From Spirochaetales bacterium Spiro_09 (GTDB lineage: Bacteria; Spirochaetota; Spirochaetia; Treponematales; Treponemataceae): a stretch of 64,000 nt of DNA. Every line of letters begins with the position of its first letter. Positions within the stretch are counted from its first letter, which is position 1. The stretch covers positions 1-64,000 of the forward strand of contig LVBK01000004.1 in assembly GCA_001604385.1 (NCBI GenBank), read 5' to 3'. This document shows positions 29,803-39,400 of the stretch, piece after piece. The notes under the pieces were generated by a model. The model searched no databases and was not told the DNA's origin. It saw nothing but the letters and a program-made list of their open reading frames with translations. The translations under genes were made by a program, and so were the position numbers.

Positions 29803-30438
29803 TTAAGTCATCCTGACAATCGTATCCGCAAGAGCGAGCGCCTCTTCCTCGTCATGCGTCACATAGAGGGCGGTGTAGCCCAGCTCTTTCTGTTCCCTGC
29901 GGAGTTCCTCCCGCAGGCGGCGACGCAGGGGCGCATCGAGCGATGAAAGGGGTTCGTCAAACAGAACGAGGGCCGGACGCACGGCAAGTGTGCGCGCAAG
30001 AGATACCCGCTGTTTTTCGCCGCCCGACAGGGAGGTAACCCTCCGCCGCCCGAAACCCGCAAGCCCGATTCGCTCAAGCCAGTGGGCGGCTTCGCGGCGG
30101 CTCTCCTTTTTGCTCTTACCGAAAGACACCAGCCCGTATCCGATATTATCCTCAACCGACAAGTGGGGAAACAGGGCGTGTTCCTGGAACATATAGCCGA
30201 TTTTTCGCTTGCCGGGAGGCAATCCGGTAATATCCTGCCCATCGAGCAGGATGCGTCCGGAGTCGGGCGAAAGAAAACCCGCGATCATGCGCAGAATGGT
30301 CGACTTTCCACAACCGGAAGGTCCCAAAAGGGCAAGCGAGCCGCCCTTTTCAAGCGTCAGAGAAAGACGAATATCCTTCATCGGCCAGGTTTTATGCAAA
30401 TTATCAAGAACAAACCAGGGCATGCGCTCCTCAATCAT
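29803..30438 (-). CDS. thiQ: Thiamine ABC transporter ATP-binding protein
   Basis: GPSGCGKSTILRMIAGF, LSGGEKQRVSLARTLAVRPALVLFDEPLSSLDAPLR; in thiBPQ-like operon behind a TPP riboswitch. Confidence 0.88.
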   Translation of the reverse strand: MIEERMPWFVLDNLHKTWPMKDIRLSLTLEKGGSLALLGPSGCGKSTILRMIAGFLSPDSGRILLDGQDITGLPPGKRKIGYMFQEHALFPHLSVEDNIGYGLVSFGKSKKESRREAAHWLERIGLAGFGRRRVTSLSGGEKQRVSLARTLAVRPALVLFDEPLSSLDAPLRRRLREELRREQKELGYTALYVTHDEEEALALADTIVRMT

Positions 30439-32104
30439 ACACCATTCCTCCCTCACTATCCTGAACAAAAAAAACCGCACCGCAGAGAAGGGCAATGACT
30501 GTCGCGCACACGCAGGCCTCGGCAAAGCGGTAGGAACCGGCAAGGCGGAACACCAGCAGGGCGAGATTCTCGAACCGGGGAAGGGACAACACCAGGGGCA
30601 GAGTCGCATCTCCCGCGCTGATGGCAAACACAAAGGCAAAAGAAGTCAGAACTCCCCGTTTTACCAGAGGCAGATACACACGAAAGGCAGCATCGAGGGG
30701 ACTTGACGACAACAGAAGAGATGCTTCGAGTACCGGCTTCGGAATACGCGATAGTGCGCCGGAAAGCTGAACCCAGGCAAAGGGCCAGGCAAGGGAGGCT
30801 TGGGCGACGATCAAAACAAGGGAAGATCCCCTCGGGACAAGTATTGTCCAGCCAAAGCCGAGCATAATGGAAGAAACGGCGAGCGGTGTGAAGGGAAGCG
30901 CGGCAGAGGCGGCACCGAACACCTTCGGGAGAAACGCTGGCCCGGGACGCACTGCCCGATACTTTCCGACAAAGGGGAAAAGACCGTAGGCAAGAGCCGC
31001 TCCACATGCCAGAAATGCCGTTCCCGCACCCACCAGCAGCGTATTGATCAAGGCGGGCATAAAGGCACGAGAGACGGTGAAAGACCGCCAGGCTTCAAGA
31101 GATACAACGGTGTCCCGCGCACTGCCCGTTACCAGCACCGAGCGCAGGGGAACGGACAAAAGAGGGCCGACAAAAAATACCGCAATGAGGGCAAGATAGA
31201 TCCCCGCAAATAACCCTTCACCCGGGCCGGAAAAAGCGGAACGGGAGCGGACCGGGCCAATAGCCCCGGCGGCCCGACCGAGTTTCCGTTCGGCGCTGAC
31301 ATACAAAAAAACGATTGTCCCGGCGGCAAGGGTTTCGACAATCGCTATCATTGCCGCAAAACGGAAATTGAGCACATTCCGCGCCGCCTGATACAGTTCC
31401 ACCTCGAGCGTGGTGCCGCCGATACCGCCAAAAAGAAGGACAATGACAAAACTGAAAAAACAGTACAAAAAAACCAGCAAAAAAGAGGACACCACCGGCG
31501 GCGCAATTTGCGGGAGAATTATCGTCCTGAAAAGCCTCAGGCGGCCGGCGCCGAGAAGAACGGCAGCTTCTTCCCGGTTCGCGGGAAGGAGCTCCCATAC
31601 CCGGGAAACCGTACGCAATACGACCGGGAAATTATACAGCCCGTGCGCAATGATCAAACCGGCCGTGGAATACAAAAAGGTTACCGGCGGTTCGGACAGG
31701 GAAAACACGCGCATCAAAAAAACGTTTAAATAGCCCTGCCTGCCATAGAAAAGCACAAAGGCAAGGGCAATAATCGCGGGGGGAACACAGAGGGGAACGC
31801 CCGAAAGGGCCAGGAGAAACCTGCGGCCGGGAAAATTGCGGCGGGCGGCGAGGAAGGCGGCAGGCAGGCCCAGAACGCAGGCGGTAAGCGCCGACATACC
31901 TGCCTGGAACAGCGTAAAGAGGAAGGCGCGGCCAAGGCGCGAACGCGCGGCGGCCGAAACGGCCGCCTGCCGGTCAAGGACCGGCACTATGGCCGCCGCG
32001 GACGGCAGAACCAGTCCCGCCAACACCGCCACAAGCGCGCAGAGGCAGAAAACGGCAAGCACCGTGGGTACCAGCCGTCCCGGCGCGCGCAGACGATGAA
32101 TCAC
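30431..32104 (-). CDS. thiP: Thiamine ABC transporter permease (fused two-domain)
   Basis: Two BPD-type TM domains; overlaps thiB and thiQ. Confidence 0.87.
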   Translation of the reverse strand: MIHRLRAPGRLVPTVLAVFCLCALVAVLAGLVLPSAAAIVPVLDRQAAVSAAARSRLGRAFLFTLFQAGMSALTACVLGLPAAFLAARRNFPGRRFLLALSGVPLCVPPAIIALAFVLFYGRQGYLNVFLMRVFSLSEPPVTFLYSTAGLIIAHGLYNFPVVLRTVSRVWELLPANREEAAVLLGAGRLRLFRTIILPQIAPPVVSSFLLVFLYCFFSFVIVLLFGGIGGTTLEVELYQAARNVLNFRFAAMIAIVETLAAGTIVFLYVSAERKLGRAAGAIGPVRSRSAFSGPGEGLFAGIYLALIAVFFVGPLLSVPLRSVLVTGSARDTVVSLEAWRSFTVSRAFMPALINTLLVGAGTAFLACGAALAYGLFPFVGKYRAVRPGPAFLPKVFGAASAALPFTPLAVSSIMLGFGWTILVPRGSSLVLIVAQASLAWPFAWVQLSGALSRIPKPVLEASLLLSSSPLDAAFRVYLPLVKRGVLTSFAFVFAISAGDATLPLVLSLPRFENLALLVFRLAGSYRFAEACVCATVIALLCGAVFFVQDSEGGMVYD

Positions 32105-33120
32105 TTCGCCAGTTCCCCGACAAGCATATCAAGGGCGGCAGGAAGAGCGGACGATGATACCGAAAGCGTTTTCGGCGCGCGCGGGGCCGCACGGTAGGAT
32201 TCGGGAAGCGTCACCGCGGTCGTCACCGGGTACATGAACTGGGTCAGCGGCAAGACGGACTGCGCCTCTTCCGTCAGCATAAACTCAATAAAGGCCTTCG
32301 CTCCCCCGGGATTCCGGGCGTTCTTCACCACACCCATACCCTCAACCTGGGCAACATGACCCTGGGCAAACACCAGGGCCCGATAACGTTCGGTTTTCTC
32401 GAACTCAAGGTGATAGGCTGGACTGGTCGTATAGCTGATGACAAGAGGAGCTTCGCCCGAGGTAAACAAGCCGTACCCGGTATCCCAGCCGGGAGCCATC
32501 GTCAGGATGGAGGGTTTCAGCCGCTTCCAGTACGACAACCACTCGTCACCGTACACCGCCTTTGTCCAGGCAAGAAAACCCAGTCCCGGCGTACTGGTGC
32601 GACCGTCCATCAAAATCAGCTTTTTCGCGTATTCAGGTTTTGTCAAATCCTCCAGGCTCGCGGGAGGGACCAGGCCGGAGGAGGTATCAAAAATAATGGC
32701 AAAATAGCCCCAATCGTAGGGGGTCAGCAAAAAATCATCGGCAAGCGAGACAGCCGGATCTATCACCGAGGCGTTCGCCGGCTTGAAGGGGACAAGAACG
32801 TCGGCGGCGCGGGCCTGATCCAGCAAGTTATTGTCGATACCCACCAGCACGTCGGCAGCCGGTGCGCGCTTTTCAAGTACCGCCCTGGACAGCACCTGTC
32901 CCGCGTCGCCGCAGGATACCAGCTCAAGCCGGTAACCGGTCTTCTCCTCGAACAGACGCCCCAACTCGGGGCCCGGACCCCATTCGGAGACAAACGAATC
33001 GTAGGCGTATACGACGACCTCGCCGCTTCTCGCGCCCGCATCTTTCGTGCCCATCGCAAAGCCGCCAGACGCGCCCATCATCAAAATAAAACAAAAGAAT
33101 GAATAAAGGAATTTCTTCAT
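32101..33120 (-). CDS. thiB: Thiamine ABC transporter substrate-binding protein
   Basis: VYAYDSFVSEWGPGPELGRLFEEKTGYRLELVSCGDA, VLVGIDNNLLDQA, DGRTSTPGLGFLAWTKAVYGD, LVISYTTSPAYH match ThiB pattern. Confidence 0.93.
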   Translation of the reverse strand: MKKFLYSFFCFILMMGASGGFAMGTKDAGARSGEVVVYAYDSFVSEWGPGPELGRLFEEKTGYRLELVSCGDAGQVLSRAVLEKRAPAADVLVGIDNNLLDQARAADVLVPFKPANASVIDPAVSLADDFLLTPYDWGYFAIIFDTSSGLVPPASLEDLTKPEYAKKLILMDGRTSTPGLGFLAWTKAVYGDEWLSYWKRLKPSILTMAPGWDTGYGLFTSGEAPLVISYTTSPAYHLEFEKTERYRALVFAQGHVAQVEGMGVVKNARNPGGAKAFIEFMLTEEAQSVLPLTQFMYPVTTAVTLPESYRAAPRAPKTLSVSSSALPAALDMLVGELAK

Positions 33121-33123
33121 CAC

Positions 33124-33239
33124 TCCCTCCGCCGGCATTAACCGGTTCAGGTTGGAGAATCCGTACGGACTCCCGCGTAAGGGTATAATCTCAGCCAGGC
33201 AGCGACGTATCGACTGCCAGAGCACCCCCGGCATGAGGG
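33124..33239 (-). ncRNA. TPP riboswitch (THI element)
   Basis: Minus strand GCCGGGGGTGCTCTGGCAGTCGATACGTCGCTGCCTGGCTGAGATTATACCCTTACGCGGGAGTCCGTACGGATTCTCCAACCTGAACCGGTTAATGCCGGCGGAGGGA contains GGGTGCT, CTGAGA, ACCC, CCTGAACC, GGTTAATGCCGGCG, AGGGA blocks. Confidence 0.95.
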
Positions 33240-33268
33240 ATACTACCCAAGCGACAGGAAAAATGCAA
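33240..33268 (-). promoter_or_regulatory. Putative promoter of thiBPQ
   Basis: Minus strand TTGCAT-17 nt-TAGTAT ending immediately upstream of the riboswitch. Confidence 0.55.
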
Positions 33269-33366
33269 GACACGGGAAGAGCCAGAAAGCCGGCGCAGGG
33301 GCGAACGTGGAAAGCGCGCAGGCGGCGCGGGCGGGCGCGAAACGGTGGCGCGTTCTGGAGTTACGC

Positions 33367-33395
33367 TTGCCTCGAGGTCTTTTTTTTCGTATAAA
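33367..33395 (+). promoter_or_regulatory. Putative promoter of parvulin gene
   Basis: TTGCCT-17 nt-TATAAA. Confidence 0.5.
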
Positions 33396-33410
33396 TACCT
33401 CATGCTGACA

Positions 33411-33434
33411 TATCAACAATATTGATAGCAGTCT
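33411..33434 (+). promoter_or_regulatory. Dyad element TATCAA-N5-TTGATA within a 22-nt motif (copy 1)
   Basis: tcaacaatattgatagcagtct at 33413-33434, exact reverse complement of 35764-35785. Confidence 0.6.
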
Positions 33435-33454
33435 GTACAGGAAAGGACACGAAT

Positions 33455-33730
33455 ATGGAAATACGCGCATCGCACATACTGGTGAAGGATCAATCGCTCG
33501 CCCGGCAAATCCTGCAAAAGGCAAAAACAGGCTCGAACTTTGAATCCCTCGCGCGGGAGTTTTCAACCTGCCCGTCAAAAAGCTCAGGCGGAGATTTGGG
33601 CTGGTTCGGGGAGGGGAAAATGGTCGCACCCTTCGAGGCAGCATGCAAGCGGCTTGGCGTCGGCTCGATTTCTGACCTGGTGCAAACCCAGTTCGGTTAC
33701 CACATTATCAAGGTTACCGGCAAACGCTAG
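33455..33730 (+). CDS. PpiC/parvulin-type peptidyl-prolyl cis-trans isomerase
   Basis: MEIRASHILVKDQSLARQIL...FSTCPSKSSGGDLGWFGEGKMVAPFEAA...VQTQFGYHIIKVTGKR; SD aggaaagga. Confidence 0.95.
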   Translation: MEIRASHILVKDQSLARQILQKAKTGSNFESLAREFSTCPSKSSGGDLGWFGEGKMVAPFEAACKRLGVGSISDLVQTQFGYHIIKVTGKR

Positions 33731-33744
33731 GAAAACCCGGACTG

Positions 33745-35742
33745 TCAGTGGGGCATGTTGTCGAATAAAAAAAGGTTTTCATCGACGCTGCAGCCGGCCG
33801 TTTCAACCCCGGTAGTACACACGACAACCTTGTTCCTTCCCGATTTTTTTGCCTGGTACATAGCCGAATCGCTCAGTATCAACAAATCACGCATGTCCTT
33901 GCCGTGGTCAGGAAACAGTACCACGCCGATACTGGCAGATATGGAGAAAACGATACCCTCGGTATACGCGTAGTCCTCGTGCAGGGCGCACCGGATCTTG
34001 TCGGCAACCGCCTCGGCGTTGCCGGCCGAACCGATATCGGGCAGGACCGCCACGAACTCGTCTCCCCCTGTTCGCGCGACGGTATCGGATTGCCGAAGGC
34101 AGGCTTTCATGCGTTCGGCCACCTGATGCAGGAGCCAATCCCCGGCCTCATGGCCATAGGTGTCATTTACCGGCTTGAAGCGGTCAAGGTCTATAAACAA
34201 AATTCCCAGTTTGGAGCCATCCCGCAAAGCAAGGGGCAAGAGCTGGGCAAGACGTTCTTCGAGCAACCTGCGGTTTGCAAGCCCGGTCAGGCGGTCATAA
34301 AAGGCCATTGTCCGCACAATCTCTTCGTTCGCTTTTCGCTCGGTCAAGTCGCGGGCAAAAACAACCAATTTATCGGGCATGTGCGAATCGTCGCAGATGA
34401 GGGATGCCGCAAGCTCATGCGGAATTGACCTGCCGTCCTTGTGGGGAATGTCAATGTCAAGCTTTCCGTGATACCCGCCCTGATCCCCGGCGGCGAACTG
34501 TTTCAGCATGGACATAATCTTGTCTCTCGCCTTAAGCGCTTCCTCCCCGTCAAGAAGAGAATCGAGCGAATACCCGATAACCTCGGAGGGCTTCCAACCC
34601 CAGTTCCGTTCGATAGAGGGGCTCACATATTCAATATCCCTGCCCGGTAATGAGAGTACGGCAAATACATCGGTACTGTTATCTGTCACAAGGCGCGCCA
34701 TTTCGTTTACGCGGGTCAATTCCTCGTTTAAAAGGTGCATTCGCACTTCGTTGCGGATGTTCTGCCGCCAGCTTCGCCAGAGGAAAAGACCAAGCGCGGT
34801 CTGTATTACCGTCACAGACAGGAGGACGGCAAACCATACCACCATACGGGCTCTCCATTCTGCAAGAATATCGTCCCGGGATATAGATACGCTTACCACC
34901 AATGGCATGTGCGGTATTGCATGGAAGGCAAGAATTTTCTGTTCCCGATCGATCGGGGACACAAGCTGGCGAACGCCACTTTCGTTCCGGTCAATTCCTT
35001 CCGTCAGGGTAATTACCATTCCCATAAGCGAGGGGTCAAAGGGAACGCGGTCCAGCATGGTGCCGTCAGCGCGTGCGAGACTGATCGCCCCGCTTGGTTT
35101 CGGTCTGATTGCCTCATAGAGTTCGTTCAGCTGGGGAAGTTCGATAACGGCAAGGAGCAGGAACATGCCCGCATTGCGGCTCGCAATGGGATAGGAAATC
35201 GGGATACCCCATATACCGTTTACCCGGCTCAGTACCGGTGGTCCGATATAGAAGCCTCTCCGCCCGGGATCTTGCTGAGCCTTGAAGTAGTCGCGGTCGG
35301 CTACATTGACCCGCGGCGGGGCCGATGGATCAAACGGAGAGACATAGAGACCTCCCGTCTCTGATACCAAACGGATGTTGATGGGAATCCGGCCATTGAT
35401 CTTCATGCGATGAACCAGTTCCGAAAATACCGGATCCAACCGGGGATCCATATCGGGGTTTTCCGCAAGCAGCGCGTCAAGAATCTGAAGGTGCCCCTTG
35501 ATCTCCCGGAACAAACTGCCGGTTTGCTCGGTTACCAGCTGATTCAGGCGCACTATCTCGTCCTGCGTCTGCTCAACCTCCGCCTTTCGCTGAATCAAAC
35601 CCGCCGTAAGGGCAATCGCCCAGATAGCCACAAGAGCCAGCAGCACAAAGATGAGAATATAAAGGGAGCGATCCCGGTGTTTTCTGCTATCGGTTTTGTT
35701 CACGCCGCTAACATTATACCCCAAAGTTGTTAAAGCATCCAA
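33745..35742 (-). CDS. Diguanylate cyclase: Cache-like sensor + PAS + GGDEF
   Basis: GGDEF core ARTGGDEFVAVLPD with RxxD (RQSD) I-site five residues upstream; PAS IEYVSPSIERNWGWKPSEVIGYS; two TM segments; start uncertain (TTG 35742 or GTG 35703). Confidence 0.9.
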   Translation of the reverse strand: MDALTTLGYNVSGVNKTDSRKHRDRSLYILIFVLLALVAIWAIALTAGLIQRKAEVEQTQDEIVRLNQLVTEQTGSLFREIKGHLQILDALLAENPDMDPRLDPVFSELVHRMKINGRIPINIRLVSETGGLYVSPFDPSAPPRVNVADRDYFKAQQDPGRRGFYIGPPVLSRVNGIWGIPISYPIASRNAGMFLLLAVIELPQLNELYEAIRPKPSGAISLARADGTMLDRVPFDPSLMGMVITLTEGIDRNESGVRQLVSPIDREQKILAFHAIPHMPLVVSVSISRDDILAEWRARMVVWFAVLLSVTVIQTALGLFLWRSWRQNIRNEVRMHLLNEELTRVNEMARLVTDNSTDVFAVLSLPGRDIEYVSPSIERNWGWKPSEVIGYSLDSLLDGEEALKARDKIMSMLKQFAAGDQGGYHGKLDIDIPHKDGRSIPHELAASLICDDSHMPDKLVVFARDLTERKANEEIVRTMAFYDRLTGLANRRLLEERLAQLLPLALRDGSKLGILFIDLDRFKPVNDTYGHEAGDWLLHQVAERMKACLRQSDTVARTGGDEFVAVLPDIGSAGNAEAVADKIRCALHEDYAYTEGIVFSISASIGVVLFPDHGKDMRDLLILSDSAMYQAKKSGRNKVVVCTTGVETAGCSVDENLFLFDNMPH

Positions 35743-35763
35743 AGAAACCGTAGCGGACCATAT

Positions 35764-35787
35764 AGACTGCTATCAATATTGTTGAAA
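35764..35787 (-). promoter_or_regulatory. 22-nt motif copy 2 (inverted relative to copy 1)
   Basis: agactgctatcaatattgttga at 35764-35785; dyad TATCAA-N5-TTGAAA. Confidence 0.6.
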
Positions 35788-35883
35788 GGGAATATTCAGC
35801 TAACTGATACCCGAAACATCCTGCAATTCATGTAGTGCGTTCGCTCGGGCGAGGTTCACTCACCCCGCAACCTGCATCTCCCA

Positions 35884-36186
35884 TCAATCCCGATCTTTCT
35901 TTTTGCGCTTCGGATTTTCCGGAAACCAGCCCTTCTCGACACGATCCCTCTGATGATACACCTCAAGGATGCTCCAAAAGCAGGTAAAGGCGAGGATGGT
36001 CACAATACTGTTGACCACGACGCTCACGTAAATCAGGAGCGAAAGACCAAGAAGGACGCATCCGACAATCAAAAACACCGGCCACACGCGGTATGTCCAA
36101 TAGTATTCTGCCTTGATGACGATGGGATGAAAGAGTCCGATAATCGCGAAGGAGGCAGCGCCGATAACAAGCGGTTCCATGTGCAT
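35884..36186 (-). CDS. DUF4491 family membrane protein
   Basis: IIGLFHPIVIKAEYYWTYRVWPVFLIVG...WSILEVYHQRDRVEKGWFPENPKRK. Confidence 0.82.
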   Translation of the reverse strand: MHMEPLVIGAASFAIIGLFHPIVIKAEYYWTYRVWPVFLIVGCVLLGLSLLIYVSVVVNSIVTILAFTCFWSILEVYHQRDRVEKGWFPENPKRKKKDRD

Positions 36187-36304
36187 GTATCACTCCGTGG
36201 GAATTGGTTGCCCGCGGCAGGAAGAAGGTACCCGGCCGCGGTATATCAGCGTAACGGTGCAGGTCGAAGCGGTCAAGATTCATGTCCTTTAACCCAGGCG
36301 GCAA

Positions 36305-36337
36305 CAAAAAACCCCCGCTGCATGGCGGGGGTTTTTA
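36305..36337. terminator. Bidirectional Rho-independent terminator
   Basis: aaaaaacccccgc-tgcat-ggcgggggttttt. Confidence 0.85.
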
Positions 36338-36360
36338 GTATTCACTTACTATACCGTGTG

Positions 36361-37887
36361 TTAACGGGCATATTCCACAATTCGGGTCTCCCGGATCAGG
36401 GTAACGCGGATTCGCCCCGGATACCGTAAATCGGTTTCTATGCGTTTGGCTATTTCGCGTCCAAGTTCCTTGACGTCTGCGTCAGGAATCTTTTCATTGT
36501 TGACCAGTACGCGAAGTTCGCGGCCGGCTTGAATCGCATAGGCTTTTTCGACGCCGGCAAAACTCTCCGCAATCGCTTCAAGGTTCTCAAGGCGCTTGAC
36601 GTAATTGTCAACCGTTTCGCGACGGGCTCCGGGACGGGCAGCCGATATCGCATCGGCAATCTGCACCAGCACCGATTCAATACAGTTCGGCTCCACGTCT
36701 CCGTGATGGCTTCCGATTGCATTTATTACCCTCGGGTCCTCATTCATCTTTCGGGCAAGATCGATACCGACCTCGGCGTGGTTCTGGTCAGAATCGTTTT
36801 CGGCACCCTTACCTATATCATGCAACAAGGCGCCGCGCTTTGCTATTTCCCGGTTAGCGCCAACCTCTGCGGCAAGCATGCCGGCGATCATGGCGACTTC
36901 CTTCGAATGATACAGCACGTTCTGGCCGTAGCTCGTTCTGAAATACAGCCGGCCAAGAGACCGAACGCCTTCCTGGCTCATATTGTGTATACCAAGATCG
37001 AAGAGAACTTTCTCTCCTTCTTCGTATATCTTTTGAGAAATTTCACGGGTAACCTTTTGTACAACCTCTTCAATCCGGGCAGGATGGATGCGCCCGTCAA
37101 GAATCAGCCGCTCAAGCGACACCTTGGCGATTTCCTTGCGTACCGGATCAAAACACGAAATAACCACCGCTTCAGGTGTATCGTCGATAATCACGTCAAC
37201 GCCAGTCAGGGTTTCGAGGGTGCGGATATTGCGACCCTCACGGCCGATAATGCGGCCTTTCATCTCATCGCTGGGAAGACTGACGGTGGCAACGGTAATG
37301 TCGCCGGTCGTCTCGGTTGCTATGCGCTGTATCGTGGTAACCAGAATGTCCCGGGCCTTCTTCTCGGAGGCGAGCTGGGCTTCCTGTTCAACCTTGTTCA
37401 GCAAGGCTTGCGCGTCATGACGAGCTTCGTTTTCAAGGTCCTTGATGATAAGGCTTTTTGCCTCATCAGCCGTCAGACCGGAAATACGCTCAAGCTCCTG
37501 CCTGTAGCGTTCTTCCTCGCCGGCAAGAAACAAATCCCGCTCGGCAAGAGCCTTTTCCTTTTCTGCAATCTGTTCTTCCAGCTTGTCCATGGACTCATTG
37601 CGCTTGTCCATGGTTTCTTCTTTTTGAGTTAAACGTCTCTCGTAACGCTGAAGTTCACCCCTGCGTTCACGATTTTCCCTTTCCTGCTGGTTTCGTTCTC
37701 GAATAAGCTGTTCTTTTGCCTCTAGAAGAATTTCCTTCTTTTGTGCTTCTGCTTCTTTAATCGCATCCTGAATTACGCGTTCAGCTCTTTGTTCAGATGC
37801 AGATAGTTGAAATCTGGCATACAGCCAGCGAATAGTCCATCCAAGAATCAAACCAACAGCACTCAGGGCGACATACAGAAAAACCAT
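36361..37887 (-). CDS. rny: Ribonuclease Y
   Basis: N-terminal TM, long coiled coil, KH (GRIIGREGRNIRTLETLTGVDVIIDDTPEAVVISCFDP), HD (GALLHDIGKGAE). Confidence 0.97.
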   Translation of the reverse strand: MVFLYVALSAVGLILGWTIRWLYARFQLSASEQRAERVIQDAIKEAEAQKKEILLEAKEQLIRERNQQERENRERRGELQRYERRLTQKEETMDKRNESMDKLEEQIAEKEKALAERDLFLAGEEERYRQELERISGLTADEAKSLIIKDLENEARHDAQALLNKVEQEAQLASEKKARDILVTTIQRIATETTGDITVATVSLPSDEMKGRIIGREGRNIRTLETLTGVDVIIDDTPEAVVISCFDPVRKEIAKVSLERLILDGRIHPARIEEVVQKVTREISQKIYEEGEKVLFDLGIHNMSQEGVRSLGRLYFRTSYGQNVLYHSKEVAMIAGMLAAEVGANREIAKRGALLHDIGKGAENDSDQNHAEVGIDLARKMNEDPRVINAIGSHHGDVEPNCIESVLVQIADAISAARPGARRETVDNYVKRLENLEAIAESFAGVEKAYAIQAGRELRVLVNNEKIPDADVKELGREIAKRIETDLRYPGRIRVTLIRETRIVEYAR

Positions 37888-38000
37888 AGTATGCTCCTTT
37901 CATTTTAAATGCTGTCATTCTCTACTGTATCCGTAAATTATTATGATGTCAAGAAAATTGTCATTTTGGACATATAAGAGCGCGGTCTTTGCAGGCTCTC

Positions 38001-38732
38001 TTACATGCGGAATTGCTCGCCCAAATAGACCTGTCGGGCAATGTCTGACTCGAGAATTTTATCCCGATGGCCCTCTTCGACAATCTCGCCCTTGTTGATG
38101 ATGCAGGCACGGTCGGTAATTTCAAGGGTGTCACGGACATTATGATCGGTAATCAAAATCCCGATACCCTGGTTCGCGAGCAAACGGATAATCTGTTTGA
38201 TGTCATGAACCGCAATCGGGTCTATGCCGGCAAAGGGCTCATCCAGTAATAAAAACCGCGGTTCTATGGCAAGCGAACGGGCAATCTCGGTACGGCGGCG
38301 CTCCCCGCCGGAGAGGGTATATGCCGGTTGTTTGCGGTTTTTTTCGATGCCAAACTCCGCAATGAGCGCATCAAGTTTGTATGCGCGCTCGGCCCGGGTT
38401 AAATCCCGACGCGTTTCCAGAATGGCATCGATATTCTGTTCCACCGTCAGCTTGCGAAAAACAGAAGCTTCCTGTGGCAGATAGGAGAGACCCGCACGAG
38501 CCCGCTTATACATGGGAAGCGGCGTAATACGCAGATCATCCAGGAAAATATCCCCGCTATATGGATGATAAAAACCGACGACCATATAAAAAGTAGTCGT
38601 CTTGCCCGCTCCGTTGGGGCCGAGCAACCCGAGAATTTCGCCCGCCTGCATGGAGAAGGTCACATCGCGCACCGCGTGTTTTTTCCGGAAAAATTTGTTA
38701 AGACCCTCTACCCGTAATGTTTGTCCGCTCAT
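38001..38732 (-). CDS. lptB: LPS export ABC transporter ATP-binding protein
   Basis: [65 protein letters not shown]. Confidence 0.95.
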   Translation of the reverse strand: MSGQTLRVEGLNKFFRKKHAVRDVTFSMQAGEILGLLGPNGAGKTTTFYMVVGFYHPYSGDIFLDDLRITPLPMYKRARAGLSYLPQEASVFRKLTVEQNIDAILETRRDLTRAERAYKLDALIAEFGIEKNRKQPAYTLSGGERRRTEIARSLAIEPRFLLLDEPFAGIDPIAVHDIKQIIRLLANQGIGILITDHNVRDTLEITDRACIINKGEIVEEGHRDKILESDIARQVYLGEQFRM

Positions 38733-39400
38733 TGTTCCGGCTCATCCTTTGGCTCTTCCGTTTTTCCTTCCGTTTTCTCTGCTTTTTGTTCTTCTTTCAG
38801 GGTACCACTGACGCTTCCTTCCAGAAGGATGCGTTCTGTTTCAAGGTTCACCCGTATCCGGTCTGCCTTGAATTCGTCGCTGTCGCGCAATACCACCGGT
38901 GAACCCGAAAGTTCAAGCGAAGAAAGGATTCTCCGGTACAGGGCAAAGCCTGCGGTACAGCTGATATTGTTCTTTTTCAGTTTTACTCCATGCTGCAAAA
39001 GGGCAACCTCGGTCTTCCGGTTGTAGTTTATGATGCCGGCAGAGGCCTCGACGTTGTTTTTGGTATCGGAAAGCGAGGAATTCCCTGAAAAGGACGCTAT
39101 TTCTGTGACACGGTCGTAGTCAAGGATATCGGCCGAAAATGAAAAGCCGTTTTCGCTGTCACTGCCCCTCACCGTACCGCTCGCCCGGACAAAGCGGTAG
39201 TCTGTTCCGCTCAGCTCAATGGAATCCGCGCTGATCGAGAGCGTGCCGACAGACACTTGTGCGTTGCCGGAAAGTACAGTCACACTTTCTTTTTTTCCTG
39301 ATGAACCGGTCATGGTGAGGGCTGAAAACCGGATTGGCTCCGAGGCCTGGGCGTAGCATACGAGGATCAGGGCAAGGACTAACAGGCAATATCGCCTCAT
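38729..39400 (-). CDS. lptA: LptA/OstA-like periplasmic protein
   Basis: Signal peptide; OstA-like repetitive beta pattern ([10 protein letters not shown]..., [10 protein letters not shown]..., [11 protein letters not shown]); ATGA overlap with lptB. Confidence 0.75.
   Translation of the reverse strand: MRRYCLLVLALILVCYAQASEPIRFSALTMTGSSGKKESVTVLSGNAQVSVGTLSISADSIELSGTDYRFVRASGTVRGSDSENGFSFSADILDYDRVTEIASFSGNSSLSDTKNNVEASAGIINYNRKTEVALLQHGVKLKKNNISCTAGFALYRRILSSLELSGSPVVLRDSDEFKADRIRVNLETERILLEGSVSGTLKEEQKAEKTEGKTEEPKDEPEQ

Noticed and set aside
4108-33440. Shared string agtctgtacagga near 4108 and 33430
   Set aside because: Only about 13 nt, and one copy is part of a terminator stem; likely coincidental.
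33413-35785. Transposon or IS terminal inverted repeats
   Set aside because: No transposase, resolvase or target-site duplication; both enclosed genes are ordinary host-type genes with the repeats positioned as upstream elements.
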